Under the pieces are notes generated by a model, which saw only the letters and a list, made by a program, of their open reading frames with translations, was not told where the DNA came from and did not search any database. The position numbers and the translations under genes are program-made. DNA of 39,809 nt from Rhodocyclaceae bacterium (GTDB lineage Bacteria; Pseudomonadota; Gammaproteobacteria; Burkholderiales; Rhodocyclaceae): positions 1 through 39,809 of the forward strand of contig JAUXWU010000118.1 in the NCBI GenBank assembly GCA_030680085.1, written 5' to 3'. This document shows, piece after piece, positions 16,138-25,705 of the stretch (positions are counted from its first letter, which is position 1; each line of letters starts with the position of its first letter).

Positions 16138-16506
16138 ATGGCCACCATCACCCTTACCGCCGACAACTTCAAGGAAACCATCTCCAGCCACGACATCGTG
16201 ATCGTCGATTTCTGGGCGGCGTGGTGCGCGCCTTGCCGCGCTTTTGCACCGATCTTCGAGGCGGCGTCCGAAAAATATCCCGAGATCGCCTTCGCCAAGG
16301 TGAACACCGAGGAAGAGCGCGAGATGGCCAACGGCTTCAACGTCCGCTCGATCCCGATGCTGATGATTTTTCGCGAGCAGGTCATTCTCTACGCCGAGGC
16401 GGGATCGCTGCCGGCCCCCGCGCTGGATCAACTGATCGAGCAGATTCGCGCGCTCGACATGGAAAAGGTGCGCGCCGAGATCGCCGCCGCGGAAGAGCAA
16501 GCCTAA
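16138..16506 (+). CDS. Thioredoxin-family protein
   Basis: This 122-residue cytoplasmic protein has a complete thioredoxin fold. The active site is WCAPC (C30, C33) in VIVDFWAAWCAPCRAFAP and the cis-proline is in RSIPMLMIF. A charged helix extends the C-terminus by about 15 residues (MEKVRAEIAAAEEQA) beyond classical TrxA. The start ATG at 16138 is preceded by GGAG; the track ORF of 394 aa is an antisense run through gluQ. It probably acts as a general or dedicated disulfide reductant; the partner is unknown. It converges on the PfkB kinase gene with only 4 bp between. Confidence 0.92.
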   Translation: MATITLTADNFKETISSHDIVIVDFWAAWCAPCRAFAPIFEAASEKYPEIAFAKVNTEEEREMANGFNVRSIPMLMIFREQVILYAEAGSLPAPALDQLIEQIRALDMEKVRAEIAAAEEQA

Positions 16507-16510
16507 AACC

Positions 16511-17446
16511 TCAATCAAGGCTTTCGCCAAAGGCCGCGCGGAAATTTTCCGCGATTTCGGCGCGCGTCGGTTTGTGGTTCTGCCCGCCGCGCCGGGCGAT
16601 TTTGATGCTGCCCATCAGCGTGGCGAGGCGGCCTGATTTCTGCCAGTCCCAGCCGCGCGCCATGCCATACAGCAGGCCGGCGCGATAGGCGTCGCCGCAG
16701 CCGGTCGGGTCGACAAGCTGGGCTGGAGCAACAGCCGGGATGTCGAGGCGCGCGCCACCCGCATAAATTTGCGAACCGTTGCCGCCGAGTGTCACCACCA
16801 GCGCGCGCAATGAGTCGGCGAGCGCTTCGAGGCTTTTGCCGGTGCGTTCCGTGAGCAGTTTCGCCTCGTAGTCATTGACGGTGCAGACATCGGCGAGGCG
16901 GATGAAATCCAGCAGTTCCGCGCCGTCGAACATCGGCAAGCCCTGGCCCGGATCGAAAACGAAAGGAATGCCCGCCGTGTGAAATTCGCGCGCGTGCTGC
17001 AGCATGCCGGCGCGGCCGTCGGGAGAAACGATGCCCAGCGTGACGTCGCTGGCATCGGCGATGCGGTTTTCGTGCGAAAAATTCATCGCGCCCGGGTGAA
17101 AGGCGGTGATCTGGTTGTCGTCCAGATCGGTGGTGATGAAGGCCTGCGCGGTGAAGCTGTCGGGCACCGCGCGCACGTGCCGCGCCGACAAGCCGAGTTG
17201 CTTGAGCCGCGCCAGGTAGGGCGCGCTGTCGTCGCCAACCGCCGCCATGATGAGCGGTGCGCCGCCGAGCAGATTGAGGTTGTAGGCGATGTTGCCGGCG
17301 CAGCCGCCGTACTCGCGCCGCATGTCGGGCACCAGGAAGGCGACGTTGAGGATGTGGATTTGCTCCGGCAGGATGTGGTTCTTGAAGCGATCCTTGAACA
17401 CCATGATGGTGTCGTAAGCGAGCGAGCCGCAGATAAGGGTATGCAT
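16511..17446 (-). CDS. PfkB-family carbohydrate/nucleoside kinase
   Basis: This 311-residue ribokinase-fold protein has the family's GG motif at the start (REYGGCAGNIAYNLNLLGG) and the C-terminal signature DPTGCGDAYRAGLLYG with the catalytic Asp and anion hole. The N-terminus MHTLICGSLAYDTIM and the overall pattern resemble bacterial adenosine-kinase-like PfkB members. The phosphate acceptor is not certain. It is the last gene of an apparent minus-strand run aroQ-accB-accC-prmA-DUF3426-pfkB, 15 bp after the DUF3426 gene. Confidence 0.88.
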   Translation of the reverse strand: MHTLICGSLAYDTIMVFKDRFKNHILPEQIHILNVAFLVPDMRREYGGCAGNIAYNLNLLGGAPLIMAAVGDDSAPYLARLKQLGLSARHVRAVPDSFTAQAFITTDLDDNQITAFHPGAMNFSHENRIADASDVTLGIVSPDGRAGMLQHAREFHTAGIPFVFDPGQGLPMFDGAELLDFIRLADVCTVNDYEAKLLTERTGKSLEALADSLRALVVTLGGNGSQIYAGGARLDIPAVAPAQLVDPTGCGDAYRAGLLYGMARGWDWQKSGRLATLMGSIKIARRGGQNHKPTRAEIAENFRAAFGESLD

Positions 17447-17461
17447 TTCAGTGGTCAGTGG

Positions 17462-18265
17462 TCAGGGATAAAAGAGATAGAGGCGATAGCCGACGGCGGG
17501 CAGGCCGGAAATTTCGAGTGTCAACTGGACGGCGACCTCGGCGTTGGCGGCGAAGCCGGTGGTGGCGTCGTGGTCGGCGGGAAGATACTCGGCGGGCGCC
17601 AGCACCTTCTTCAGCAGGGCGGCGTCCTGGGTGTCGGTCAGGGTCAGTTCGAGGTGCGGGTATTCCTGGTCGAACGGCGCGCGGTTTTTCAGGGTGGCGG
17701 TGAGGAGCAGACGGCCAGCGCCTGCGGCTCCAGTCGCCTCGGCCGGCGCGAGGTCGGAGCTTTCGATGCCGATCAGCTCGGCTTTTTGCGGTCGCGGCAG
17801 CGTGCAGCCGAACTGCTCGCAAGCGGCCAGGAGCGCCGGACGCAGTTCGGGCGCCAGCACCGCCAGTTCGACGCGAAAAATGTACAGCAACTGGCCGGCA
17901 GCCAGCGCCAGCAGAATCAGCAGACCGGTGATCAATGGCCAGCGGCGCGCAGGCGGCGGTTCGCCAATGGTTTCCCACGCGGCGGGGACGGGCGTCTCTG
18001 CCGGGGGCGGCGGGCTGTCGTCTTCCGGCGCTGTGCTGGTTGCGGGTTCCGGTTCCGCTTCGGGTTCTGTCGCCAGAATGGGTTCGGGCAGCGCCTCGAC
18101 AGGTACTGCGGCCGGCCCGATCACCACCGGCACTTCATCGGCCAGACTGTCGATTGCATTGAACACCCCGCGGCAGGTGCCGCAACGTACCTGCCCCAGG
18201 CGCGCTTTCAACTGCTCGGGCGCAACGCGAAAGGTGGTCTGGCAATGGGGGCAGCGGGTCAGCAT
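17462..18265 (-). CDS. Zinc-ribbon (MJ0042-type) DUF3426 membrane protein
   Basis: This 267-residue protein begins with a zinc ribbon (MLTRCPHCQTTFRVAPEQL and VRCGTCRGVFNA, two CxxC knuckles). A Pro/Glu-rich linker follows (about 50-125). One transmembrane helix (WPLITGLLILLALAAGQLLYIF, about 128-150) leads into the DUF3426 domain, which would lie in the periplasm. The function is not established. It overlaps prmA by 7 bp and is found next to prmA/accC in many betaproteobacteria. Confidence 0.85.
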   Translation of the reverse strand: MLTRCPHCQTTFRVAPEQLKARLGQVRCGTCRGVFNAIDSLADEVPVVIGPAAVPVEALPEPILATEPEAEPEPATSTAPEDDSPPPPAETPVPAAWETIGEPPPARRWPLITGLLILLALAAGQLLYIFRVELAVLAPELRPALLAACEQFGCTLPRPQKAELIGIESSDLAPAEATGAAGAGRLLLTATLKNRAPFDQEYPHLELTLTDTQDAALLKKVLAPAEYLPADHDATTGFAANAEVAVQLTLEISGLPAVGYRLYLFYP

Positions 18266-19149
18266 GCGCGACTTCCCTCAAGCCGTACCCAGCCTTCATG
18301 GGCCGCTCCCACTGCGAGCGGCAGATAGGGCGCATAGGCGGCGATGACCTGCCCGGCCTGGGTTTCCAGCACGCCGGAGAGCGCCAGTCGCCCGCCCGGT
18401 TTGAGGCGCGCGGTCAGCAGCGGGGCCAGCAACATCAGGGGGTTGGTGAGGATGTTGGCGACGACGCAGTCGAAGGTTGCGGTAAGCGCATCACCCGAAT
18501 TGGCGACCCGCAGACTGACCTGATTGCGGGCGGCGTTGGCGGTGGCGGCAGTCAGCGCGCTGGTGTCGATGTCGATGCCAAGCACATCGCTCGCGCCGAG
18601 TTTCAAAGCCGCGATGCCGAGAATGCCGGAGCCGCAGCCATAGTCGAGCAGCGTAAGGCCGGTGGCGATTTCCCGTTCCAGCCACAACAGGCACAGGCGC
18701 GTGGTGGGGTGGCTGCCGGTGCCGAAGGCCAGGCCGGGATCCAGTTCCAGATTGAGTGCCGTCGGGTCGGGGGCGCTGTGCCAGGAGGGCACGATCCACA
18801 GCCGGTCGGAGATGCGGATCGGGTCGAACTGCGACTGCGTCAGGCGCACCCAGTCCTCGTCGGCCACCTCGGCAAAACTGATCTTCGGCGGGTTCTCGAT
18901 GCCGGCGTCGCTGAGAGCGGCGTTAATTCGGGCGGAGAGGTCATCGGCCGGATCGAACAGCGCGACGACGCGGCTTATCTCCCAAAGTGGCGTCGTGGGC
19001 GAGCCGGGTTCGCCGAACTGCGGCGTTTCAAGTTCGGTGCCCGCCTGGGCATCCTCGACGCTGACCGAAATTGCGCCCGCCGCCAGCAGCGCATCCGAAA
19101 ACGCCTCGGCATGCGCCGCATCGGTGACGATTGCGGCTTCAACCCACAT
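18259..19149 (-). CDS. prmA: Ribosomal protein L11 methyltransferase PrmA
   Basis: This 296-residue SAM-dependent methyltransferase trimethylates L11. The N-terminal substrate domain ([26 protein letters not shown]) is followed by the Rossmann catalytic domain with DPGLAFGTGSHPTTRLCL, LLDYGCGSGILGIAALKLGA and VVANILTNPL (the NxxxxP motif). All are conserved in PrmA. Its start overlaps the accC stop (TAATG) and its end overlaps the DUF3426 gene, so it is inside a tightly packed operon. Confidence 0.95.
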   Translation of the reverse strand: MWVEAAIVTDAAHAEAFSDALLAAGAISVSVEDAQAGTELETPQFGEPGSPTTPLWEISRVVALFDPADDLSARINAALSDAGIENPPKISFAEVADEDWVRLTQSQFDPIRISDRLWIVPSWHSAPDPTALNLELDPGLAFGTGSHPTTRLCLLWLEREIATGLTLLDYGCGSGILGIAALKLGASDVLGIDIDTSALTAATANAARNQVSLRVANSGDALTATFDCVVANILTNPLMLLAPLLTARLKPGGRLALSGVLETQAGQVIAAYAPYLPLAVGAAHEGWVRLEGSRAC

Positions 19150-20516
19150 TATTTGCGGCTGGCTTCCTCGCGCGCGGCGAGTTTTTCTTCAAGGTAGTGG
19201 ATGTTGGTGCCGCCCTTCATGAAGCGCTCGTCGAGCATCAGGTCCTGATGCAGCGGGATGTTGGTCTTGATGCCTTCGACCATCATTTCCGACAGGGCGA
19301 TGCGCATGCGGCGGATGGCCTGCTCGCGCGTGTCGCCGTAGGCGATCAGCTTGCCGATCATCGAGTCGTAATGGGGAGGCACGGTATAACCCGTGTAAAC
19401 ATGCGAGTCGACCCGGATGCCGGGGCCGCCCGGCGGGTGCCAATTGGTGATTTTACCGGGAGATGGAGTGAACTTGAAGGGGTCTTCGGCGTTGATGCGG
19501 CATTCAATGGCGTGGCCGCGAAGTTCGACGTCACGCTGGCGGAGCCAGAGTTTTTCACCGGCGGCGATACGAATCTGCGCCTGCACGATGTCGATGCCGG
19601 TGGTCAGTTCGGTCACCGGATGTTCGACCTGCAAGCGCGTGTTCATCTCGATGAAGTAGAACTCGTTGTTTTCGTAAAGGAATTCGAAGGTGCCGACGCC
19701 GCGATAGCCGATCTTCTTGCAGGCCTCGGCGCAGCGGTCGCCGATGCGCGTGATCAGGCGACGATTCACTTCCGGCGCGGGCGCCTCCTCGATCACCTTC
19801 TGGTGGCGGCGCTGCATCGAGCAATCGCGCTCGCCCAGCCACACCGCACTCTTGAAACTGTCGGCCAATATCTGGATTTCGATATGGCGGGGGTTTTCAA
19901 GGAATTTTTCCATGTAAACAACTGGGTTGCCGAATGCCGCATCCGCCTCGCTTCTTGTCATGGTCACGGCATTGATGAGCGCCGCTTCGGTATGCACCAC
20001 ACGCATGCCGCGTCCGCCGCCGCCGCCGGCCGCCTTGATGATGACGGGGTAGCCAATACTTCGCGCAATTTTCGCGATTTCCTTGTTATCTTCTGGCAAC
20101 GCGCCTTCAGAACCGGGTACGCAGGGTACGCCGGCCGCCTTCATGGCGTTCTTGGCCGAGACCTTGTCGCCCATCAGCCGGATGGTTTCGGGGCGCGGGC
20201 CGATGAAGACAAACCCGGATTTTTCGACGCGCTCGGCGAAGTCGGCGTTTTCCGACAGGAAGCCGTAGCCCGGATGAATCGCTTCCGAATCGGTGACTTC
20301 GGCCGCCGAAATAATCGCCGGAATATTGAGATAGCTCTGGGCGGACGGTGCGGGACCGATGCAGACCGATTCGTCGGCAAGCTTGACGTATTTGGCCTCG
20401 GCGTCGGCCACCGAATGGACCGCAACGGTGCGAATACCCAACTCGCGACAGGCGCGCAGAATCCTCAGCGCGATCTCTCCCCGGTTGGCGATCAGGAGTT
20501 TTTCAAACATTGCCAT
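19149..20516 (-). CDS. accC: Acetyl-CoA carboxylase biotin carboxylase subunit AccC
   Basis: This 455-residue protein carboxylates the biotin of AccB using ATP and bicarbonate, the first step of fatty acid synthesis. Features are the N-terminal domain [25 protein letters not shown], the ATP-grasp glycine loop [28 protein letters not shown] with the catalytic Glu and Arg, and the C-terminal domain to about 450. Length is normal. Start and stop overlap those of accB and prmA by one base (TAATG at both junctions). Confidence 0.97.
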   Translation of the reverse strand: MAMFEKLLIANRGEIALRILRACRELGIRTVAVHSVADAEAKYVKLADESVCIGPAPSAQSYLNIPAIISAAEVTDSEAIHPGYGFLSENADFAERVEKSGFVFIGPRPETIRLMGDKVSAKNAMKAAGVPCVPGSEGALPEDNKEIAKIARSIGYPVIIKAAGGGGGRGMRVVHTEAALINAVTMTRSEADAAFGNPVVYMEKFLENPRHIEIQILADSFKSAVWLGERDCSMQRRHQKVIEEAPAPEVNRRLITRIGDRCAEACKKIGYRGVGTFEFLYENNEFYFIEMNTRLQVEHPVTELTTGIDIVQAQIRIAAGEKLWLRQRDVELRGHAIECRINAEDPFKFTPSPGKITNWHPPGGPGIRVDSHVYTGYTVPPHYDSMIGKLIAYGDTREQAIRRMRIALSEMMVEGIKTNIPLHQDLMLDERFMKGGTNIHYLEEKLAAREEASRK

Positions 20517-20992
20517 TAAACGATGATGAACAGCGGTTGGTCGAACTCGACAGCCTGGCCATTCTCAACCAGGACGGCCTTGATGACGCCGTCGGCGTCG
20601 GCCTCGATCTCGTTCATCAGTTTCATGGCTTCGATGATGCACAGGGTGTCGCCCTTCTTGATGGCCATGCCGACTTCGACCAGTGGCGCGGCGCCCGGAC
20701 TGCCGGCGCGGTAGAAGGAGCCGACCATCGGCGACTTCATCACGTGGCCTTCGGGTACGGCGGGAGCGGCGGGTGTGGCTTCGGCGGGCGCAAAAGTCGG
20801 CGCTGGCGGGACGGCGTGCCCCGCATGGGGTATGTTGCCCATATGACCCATGGGCATGCTGACCATGGTGGTCTGCACCGGGGCGGCATGCTTGGCGATG
20901 CGAATTTTTTCCTCCCCCTCGCTGATTTCCAGCTCCGAAATGCCGGAATTCTGTACCAGGTCGATCAGGGTTTTCAGTTTTCTGAGATCCAT
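20516..20992 (-). CDS. accB: Biotin carboxyl carrier protein AccB
   Basis: This 158-residue protein has a conserved N-terminal helix ([23 protein letters not shown]), a Met/Pro/Ala-rich linker (about 35-82) and the biotinyl domain with the modified lysine K124 in [12 protein letters not shown]. The linker residues [10 protein letters not shown] (61-70) are encoded by a perfect copy of the dispersed 24-bp repeat, read in a different frame from the copies in clsB and gluQ. Such linkers tolerate length changes. It is co-transcribed with accC (1-bp overlap). Confidence 0.96.
   Translation of the reverse strand: MDLRKLKTLIDLVQNSGISELEISEGEEKIRIAKHAAPVQTTMVSMPMGHMGNIPHAGHAVPPAPTFAPAEATPAAPAVPEGHVMKSPMVGSFYRAGSPGAAPLVEVGMAIKKGDTLCIIEAMKLMNEIEADADGVIKAVLVENGQAVEFDQPLFIIV
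20792..20816 (-). repeat. Dispersed 24-bp repeat, copy 6 (inside accB linker)
   Basis: A perfect copy, in frame within the AccB linker and translated as AVPPAPTFA. Confidence 0.8.
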
Positions 20993-21069
20993 TTAGCCTC
21001 CTGACCCGCGGATGACGGGCGTTACTGTTGATGCTCCGGGTGAGGGCATGGATGCGCCCCGGGAGCGAT

Positions 21070-21585
21070 TCAAGCGGACTGCTGAATACGGGTAAGCGCT
21101 GCTTCGAGCGCGAGGGCGTAACCCTGTGCGCCCAGGCCGCAGATCACGCCGACGGCGATGTCCGAGAAATGGGAGTGATGCCGGAACGCTTCGCGGGCGA
21201 AAATGTTGGACAGATGCACCTCGACGAAGGGAATCGAGACGGCGGCCAGCGCATCGCGCAAGGCGATGCTGGTGTGGGTGTAGCCACCCGGGTTGATGAT
21301 GATGAATTCGATGCCTTCGGCCCCGGCGGCCTGGACGCGGTCGATCAGGCCGCCCTCGCTGTTGCTCTGGAAACTTTCGATTTGCACGCCCATGGCTCTG
21401 GCGCGTGCTTCCATCATGGTGTGGATGTCGGCCAGGGTGGTGCGCCCATAAACCTCGGGCTCGCGGGTGCCGAGCAGGTTCAGATTGGGGCCGTGCAGGA
21501 CGAGGATGCGGGCGTTGCGGCCGGTACCACTACCTGCGCCGCTATCCATTTTGGCAGAGGCCTTTTTGCTTTTTGAGTTCGACAT
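21070..21585 (-). CDS. aroQ: Type II 3-dehydroquinate dehydratase AroQ
   Basis: This enzyme converts 3-dehydroquinate to 3-dehydroshikimate in the shikimate pathway. It has 171 residues with the motifs [21 protein letters not shown] (catalytic Tyr at its end), [20 protein letters not shown] and [18 protein letters not shown]. The first 27 residues ([25 protein letters not shown]) are an extra polar extension compared with usual family members of about 145 residues. An internal ATG (MDSGAG) is an alternative start, and neither start has a strong ribosome site. It heads the accBC operon. Confidence 0.95.
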   Translation of the reverse strand: MSNSKSKKASAKMDSGAGSGTGRNARILVLHGPNLNLLGTREPEVYGRTTLADIHTMMEARARAMGVQIESFQSNSEGGLIDRVQAAGAEGIEFIIINPGGYTHTSIALRDALAAVSIPFVEVHLSNIFAREAFRHHSHFSDIAVGVICGLGAQGYALALEAALTRIQQSA

Positions 21586-21632
21586 GGCATCAAGTTTGCC
21601 GCAAATGAGGGCAAGTTGTCCAGATGGGAGAA

Positions 21633-21660
21633 ATTATAGCCAAAGGCTCACGCTTGGCAA
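21633..21660 (-). promoter_or_regulatory. Sigma-70 promoter of the aroQ-accBC operon
   Basis: On the minus strand TTGCCA (21660-21655), a 16-bp spacer and a perfect TATAAT (21638-21633) precede aroQ, with a leader of about 40 nt. The -35 box lies inside the 3' end of the upstream gene. Confidence 0.75.
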
Positions 21661-22271
21661 GGCGGTCCTGCTGGGATGTTCAGTGCCTCGACCGCCTCGA
21701 CCCGGGCACGCGTTCTGACACGGCCATCGTGGCCTTTCTGGGCTGCCCGTTCGTCGCGTGGCGGGAGCACGATCAGGTTGGCCGGCCGATTCTCGTCGTC
21801 AATCACAAAGACCGCTTCGACGCGTTCGCTCCGGGGGTTGCCGTGGTGGAAGGGGATGCCCTGGTCGAGCAGGAAGATTTCCAGTTCCTTGGCGCTGTCG
21901 GGAAAGAGCAGGAGGTCGATGCGCGCATGGCGCCCGGCCGTGCCCTCCAGAACCGATCCGCTGAGGTAGGGCGAAAACCGCGCCAGCCGGTGCATCAGGT
22001 CGATGGCCGCGCCGCGCAGGAAGGCGAGCCGCTCGGCCTGCTCATCCTCCTGGTAGATGGCCTGATACTCGCGCACGGCGGTTTCGATCTCGGCATTGCC
22101 AGGCAGCGGAAAACTTTCCGGCAAGCCCAGTTGGCGCAGCGCCTTCTTCTTGGCGAAGCCGTAGTCCACGCCGTCTTCGGCGATCATCCGCGCGGCGGCA
22201 TGGACCAGCTCGGAACGCAAAGCGGGCGCGCCTGGACTTGGGATGCGTGGAGAATGGTTGCGGCGTGACAT
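21648..22271 (-). CDS. Conserved nucleotidyltransferase-like protein of unknown function
   Basis: This 207-residue protein starts at MSRRNHSPRIPSPG; the 341-aa track ORF adds an N-terminus antisense to mpl and is rejected. It has a helical N-terminal half (AARMIAEDGVDYGFAKKKALRQLGL) and a C-terminal part (IPFHHGNPRSERVEAVFVIDDENRPANLIVLPPRD) as in a conserved betaproteobacterial family that is generally found divergent from mpl and is sometimes described as nucleotidyltransferase-like. I recognise the family pattern, not a reaction. It shares a 66-bp divergent promoter region with mpl. Confidence 0.75.
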   Translation of the reverse strand: MSRRNHSPRIPSPGAPALRSELVHAAARMIAEDGVDYGFAKKKALRQLGLPESFPLPGNAEIETAVREYQAIYQEDEQAERLAFLRGAAIDLMHRLARFSPYLSGSVLEGTAGRHARIDLLLFPDSAKELEIFLLDQGIPFHHGNPRSERVEAVFVIDDENRPANLIVLPPRDERAAQKGHDGRVRTRARVEAVEALNIPAGPPCQA

Positions 22272-22285
22272 GGAACCTGCTCCCG

Positions 22286-22305
22286 TAGAATACGGGCCCA
22301 TTCTA
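22286..22305. promoter_or_regulatory. Face-to-face -10 boxes of the divergent mpl pair
   Basis: TAGAAT on the plus strand (22286-22291) and TAGAAT on the minus strand (22305-22300) form a dyad between the two divergent starts, consistent with overlapping back-to-back promoters. Confidence 0.4.
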
Positions 22306-22337
22306 TCCATATCCATATCCGCAACCGATTTTCCCCC

Positions 22338-23687
22338 ATGCACATCCACATTCTCGGCATCTGCGGCACCTTCATGGGCGGTATCGCACTGATCGCTCGT
22401 GCCGCCGGCCATCGTGTCACCGGTTGCGATACCAATGTATATCCGCCGATGAGCACCCAACTGGAAGCTCAAGGCATCGACCTGGTTGAAGGCTATGGGG
22501 CCGACCAAGTGGCGTTGAATGCCGACCTGTGGGTCGTCGGCAATGCCGTGTCGCGCGGCAATCCGCTGCTGGAGGCGATTCTGGCGCGCGGTCTGCCCTA
22601 TGTTTCGGGACCGCAATGGCTGGCCGAGAATATTTTGCGGGAGAAATGGGTTTTGGCGGTGGCCGGCACCCATGGCAAGACGACAACGGCGGCCATGCTG
22701 GCGTGGATACTCGAAGATGCCGGACTGCAGCCGGGATTCTTGATCGGCGGGGTGCCGCAGAATTTCAAAAAATCGGCTAATTTCAGCGAATCATCATTCT
22801 TCGTCGTCGAAGCTGATGAATACGACACGGCTTTCTGCGATAAGCGATCAAAGTTTGTGCATTACCATCCGCGCACGGCGATCCTGAATAACCTCGAATT
22901 CGATCATGCGGATATCTTCGCCGATCTAGCCGCTATCGAAACACAATTCCATCATTTTGTGCGCACAATTCCGGGGAATGGCCTGGTGGTGGCGAATGCC
23001 GCCGAACCGGCGCTGGAACGGGTATTGGAGCGCGGCTGCTGGACGCCGGTCGAGCGCTTCAATGAAATGTCTGGCTGGCACGCCACGGGTGACGACGCGA
23101 GCGGTCGGCTCGTTATCCGGCAGGGCGGGCAGGAAGTGGGTGCGATCACCTGGCAGCTTGCCGGTGAACACAATCGCAACAATGCGCTGGCCGCGCTTCT
23201 GGCCGCACGTCATGCCGGCGTGCCGCTGGCTCATGGACTCGCTGCGCTCACCCGCTTTGAAAACGTCAAGCGTAGGCTCGAAGTGCGCGGCACGGTGAAT
23301 GGGGTGACGGTCTATGACGACTTCGCCCATCATCCGACGGCGATTGCCACCACGCTGGCTGGTCTGCGCGGCAAGGTGTGTGCGTCCTCCATCCTCGCCG
23401 TGCTGGAGCCGCGCTCCAACACCATGAAACTCGGCGCCATGAAAGACGCCCTGCCCGGTAGCCTCGCGGCGGCTGACCGGGTGTTCTGTTACAGCGCCAA
23501 CCTGGGTTGGGATGCCGCCGCCGCCCTGGCCCCGCTGGGTGGCAAAGCCGCAGTGACCGATGACCTGACCGATCTGGTGGTGCAAATCGCCGCCGTCGCA
23601 GCGCCGGGCGACCATGTGCTGGTGATGAGCAACGGCGGTTTCGGCGGCATCCACGACAAATTGCTGGCGGCGCTCGCCGCGCGCTAG
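22338..23687 (+). CDS. mpl: UDP-N-acetylmuramate:L-alanyl-gamma-D-glutamyl-meso-DAP ligase Mpl
   Basis: This 449-residue Mur-ligase-family enzyme recycles cell-wall tripeptide by joining it to UDP-MurNAc. The N-terminal MHIHILGICGTFMGGIALIA is the Mpl version of the MurC start (GICGTFMGG). The ATP loop is AGTHGKTTTAAML (GTHGKTT, 110-116), followed by VEADEYDTAFCDKRSKF and NLEFDHADIF, which are Mpl-specific. EHNRNNALAAL and DDFAHHPTAI complete the central and C-terminal domains. Length matches the family. A tiny membrane-protein gene follows after 6 bp. Confidence 0.96.
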   Translation: MHIHILGICGTFMGGIALIARAAGHRVTGCDTNVYPPMSTQLEAQGIDLVEGYGADQVALNADLWVVGNAVSRGNPLLEAILARGLPYVSGPQWLAENILREKWVLAVAGTHGKTTTAAMLAWILEDAGLQPGFLIGGVPQNFKKSANFSESSFFVVEADEYDTAFCDKRSKFVHYHPRTAILNNLEFDHADIFADLAAIETQFHHFVRTIPGNGLVVANAAEPALERVLERGCWTPVERFNEMSGWHATGDDASGRLVIRQGGQEVGAITWQLAGEHNRNNALAALLAARHAGVPLAHGLAALTRFENVKRRLEVRGTVNGVTVYDDFAHHPTAIATTLAGLRGKVCASSILAVLEPRSNTMKLGAMKDALPGSLAAADRVFCYSANLGWDAAAALAPLGGKAAVTDDLTDLVVQIAAVAAPGDHVLVMSNGGFGGIHDKLLAALAAR

Positions 23688-23693
23688 CGCGCC

Positions 23694-23873
23694 ATGTTCA
23701 TCAAGATCGTCATCATCCTGCTGCTGCTGATTGTGGCGGCCAGCCTGCTCGGCGGGCGTGGCGCCCAACCAGCCGGCGGACGGATCAAGCCCGGCGTGCG
23801 CAAATTGATGTTCCGTGTTGCGGCCGTGTTGCTGGCCATTGGCGTGGTGGTGGCCGTCTTGCACATCGCGTAA
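23694..23873 (+). CDS. Small two-helix membrane protein (59 aa)
   Basis: Below the length cut of the ORF track. The frame MFIKIVIILLLLIVAASLLGG ... GVRKLMFRVAAVLLAIGVVVAVLHIA codes for two transmembrane helices joined by a short, basic, glycine-rich loop. The start ATG is 6 bp after the mpl stop, so it is probably translated from the mpl mRNA. Codon use is GC-rich like its neighbours, which supports a real gene. The function is unknown. Confidence 0.65.
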   Translation: MFIKIVIILLLLIVAASLLGGRGAQPAGGRIKPGVRKLMFRVAAVLLAIGVVVAVLHIA

Positions 23874-23885
23874 AAGCGGTAGAAA

Positions 23886-24788
<903 letters not shown>

Positions 24789-24813
24789 ATTCAAAGCCTC
24801 CATTCTGGGAATT

Positions 24814-24840
24814 TTAGCACTCGGTCGCTGTGAGTGCTAA
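24814..24840. promoter_or_regulatory. CIRCE element (HrcA operator) upstream of rpoH
   Basis: TTAGCACTC-N9-GAGTGCTAA is a perfect match to the CIRCE consensus. On the rpoH strand the 3' arm runs into TAAAAT, a plausible -10 box, so bound HrcA would block the rpoH promoter. It also lies 70 bp before the Crp/Fnr gene on the other strand. Confidence 0.95.
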
Positions 24841-24910
24841 TAGTCTAACAAGTTCCCGACTGATTTACTATGGTTTTGTTGATTTCGGCTCTCGCCTAGA
24901 ATATCCCCAC

Positions 24911-25594
24911 ATGGAAAATCACCTCGTCACCCTGATCAAGCGCATGCCGTCGTTTGGGGATTTGCCGGCGCCAACACGCGCGCGGATCGCCGCCGCGACC
25001 GAGGAGCGCCGCTACGGGCGGGGTGTCGTGGTCTTGCAAAAAGGTGCGCGGCCGAGCGGTCTGTTTGTCGTCGTCTCTGGCAAGCTCAAGGAGTCCTGCT
25101 GCTCGCCCGGCGGCGAGGAGAAGGTCGTGGAAATCCTCGGCGTCGGCCAGACCTGCGGCGAGGCGGCGCTGTTTCTCGATAGCCCTTACCCGATGTGCGC
25201 CAGCGCACTGACCAACGCGGTGCTATTGCATGTCGAGAAGCAGGCCATCGAGGAGCTCATCGACGGCGCCCCGAAATTTGTCGGCCGGCTGCTGCAGGCG
25301 CTGGCCGAGCGACAGGATGCGATCCTGCGCGACATCGAGGCCGATGCCCGCTCCAGTCCGCTGCAGCAGGTGGTCGGTTATCTGCTCGAACAATGCCGCG
25401 CGGACGGCGCGGACACGGCGAGCATCACCCTGCCGGCGGCCAAACAGGTGATCGCCTCCCGCCTGAGCATGACGCCCGAGGCCCTGTCGCGCACCTTTCG
25501 CGATCTTGCCGACGCCGGCCTGATCGAGATGAGCGGCAAACGGGTAAAGCTGCTCGATGCCGCCCGGCTCGGTGAATTCGCGCGTTTACCGTAA
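24911..25594 (+). CDS. Crp/Fnr-family transcription regulator, DNR-like
   Basis: This 227-residue protein starts at MENHLVTLIKRMPSF; the track's 27-codon extension runs into the CIRCE region. An N-terminal cyclic-nucleotide-type beta-barrel (about 20-130: VVLQKGARPSGLFVVVSGKLKE) is followed by a long dimer helix and a C-terminal winged helix (LPAAKQVIASRLSMTPEALSRTFRDLADAGLIEM). The C-terminal domain closely follows the pattern of DNR, the haem-based NO sensor of denitrification genes. The four-cysteine FNR cluster motif is absent, though CC occurs at about 58-59. Given regBA and nos genes next door, NO- or redox-linked control of denitrification is likely but inferred. No FNR-type box was seen at its own promoter. 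Confidence 0.85.
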   Translation: MENHLVTLIKRMPSFGDLPAPTRARIAAATEERRYGRGVVVLQKGARPSGLFVVVSGKLKESCCSPGGEEKVVEILGVGQTCGEAALFLDSPYPMCASALTNAVLLHVEKQAIEELIDGAPKFVGRLLQALAERQDAILRDIEADARSSPLQQVVGYLLEQCRADGADTASITLPAAKQVIASRLSMTPEALSRTFRDLADAGLIEMSGKRVKLLDAARLGEFARLP

Positions 25595-25600
25595 AACAGC

Positions 25601-25702
25601 AGTCTCGCCGCCGGGCCGCCCCAAGGCGAGACGGCACGCGGCGCCAGCCGCAATCCGCTCCGCTGCCAAAAGAAGCACCCCGTGATAAGCGAGCGCAGCG
25701 AG
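25601..25702. repeat. Copy B of the ~100-bp dispersed repeat
   Basis: Collinear with 2777-2880, nearly identical over the first 45 bp and diverging in the middle. It contains the same GTCTCGCC ... GGCGAGAC stem. It fills the gap between the convergent DNR-like gene and regA. A G/C-run hairpin (CCCCCC-GCGA-GGGGGG) follows in the last codons of regA. Confidence 0.75.
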
Positions 25703-25705
25703 CCG

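Noticed and set aside
16979-18328. 449-aa plus-strand ORF opposite pfkB and the DUF3426 gene
   Set aside because: It is a shadow frame crossing two recognisable genes on the other strand.
19131-20519. 462-aa plus-strand ORF opposite accC
   Set aside because: It mirrors accC exactly, and AccC is unmistakable on the minus strand.
24861-24900. FNR/DNR box (TTGAT-N4-ATCAA) at the Crp/Fnr gene
   Set aside because: TTGTTGATTTCGG contains only one half-site; no palindrome is formed.
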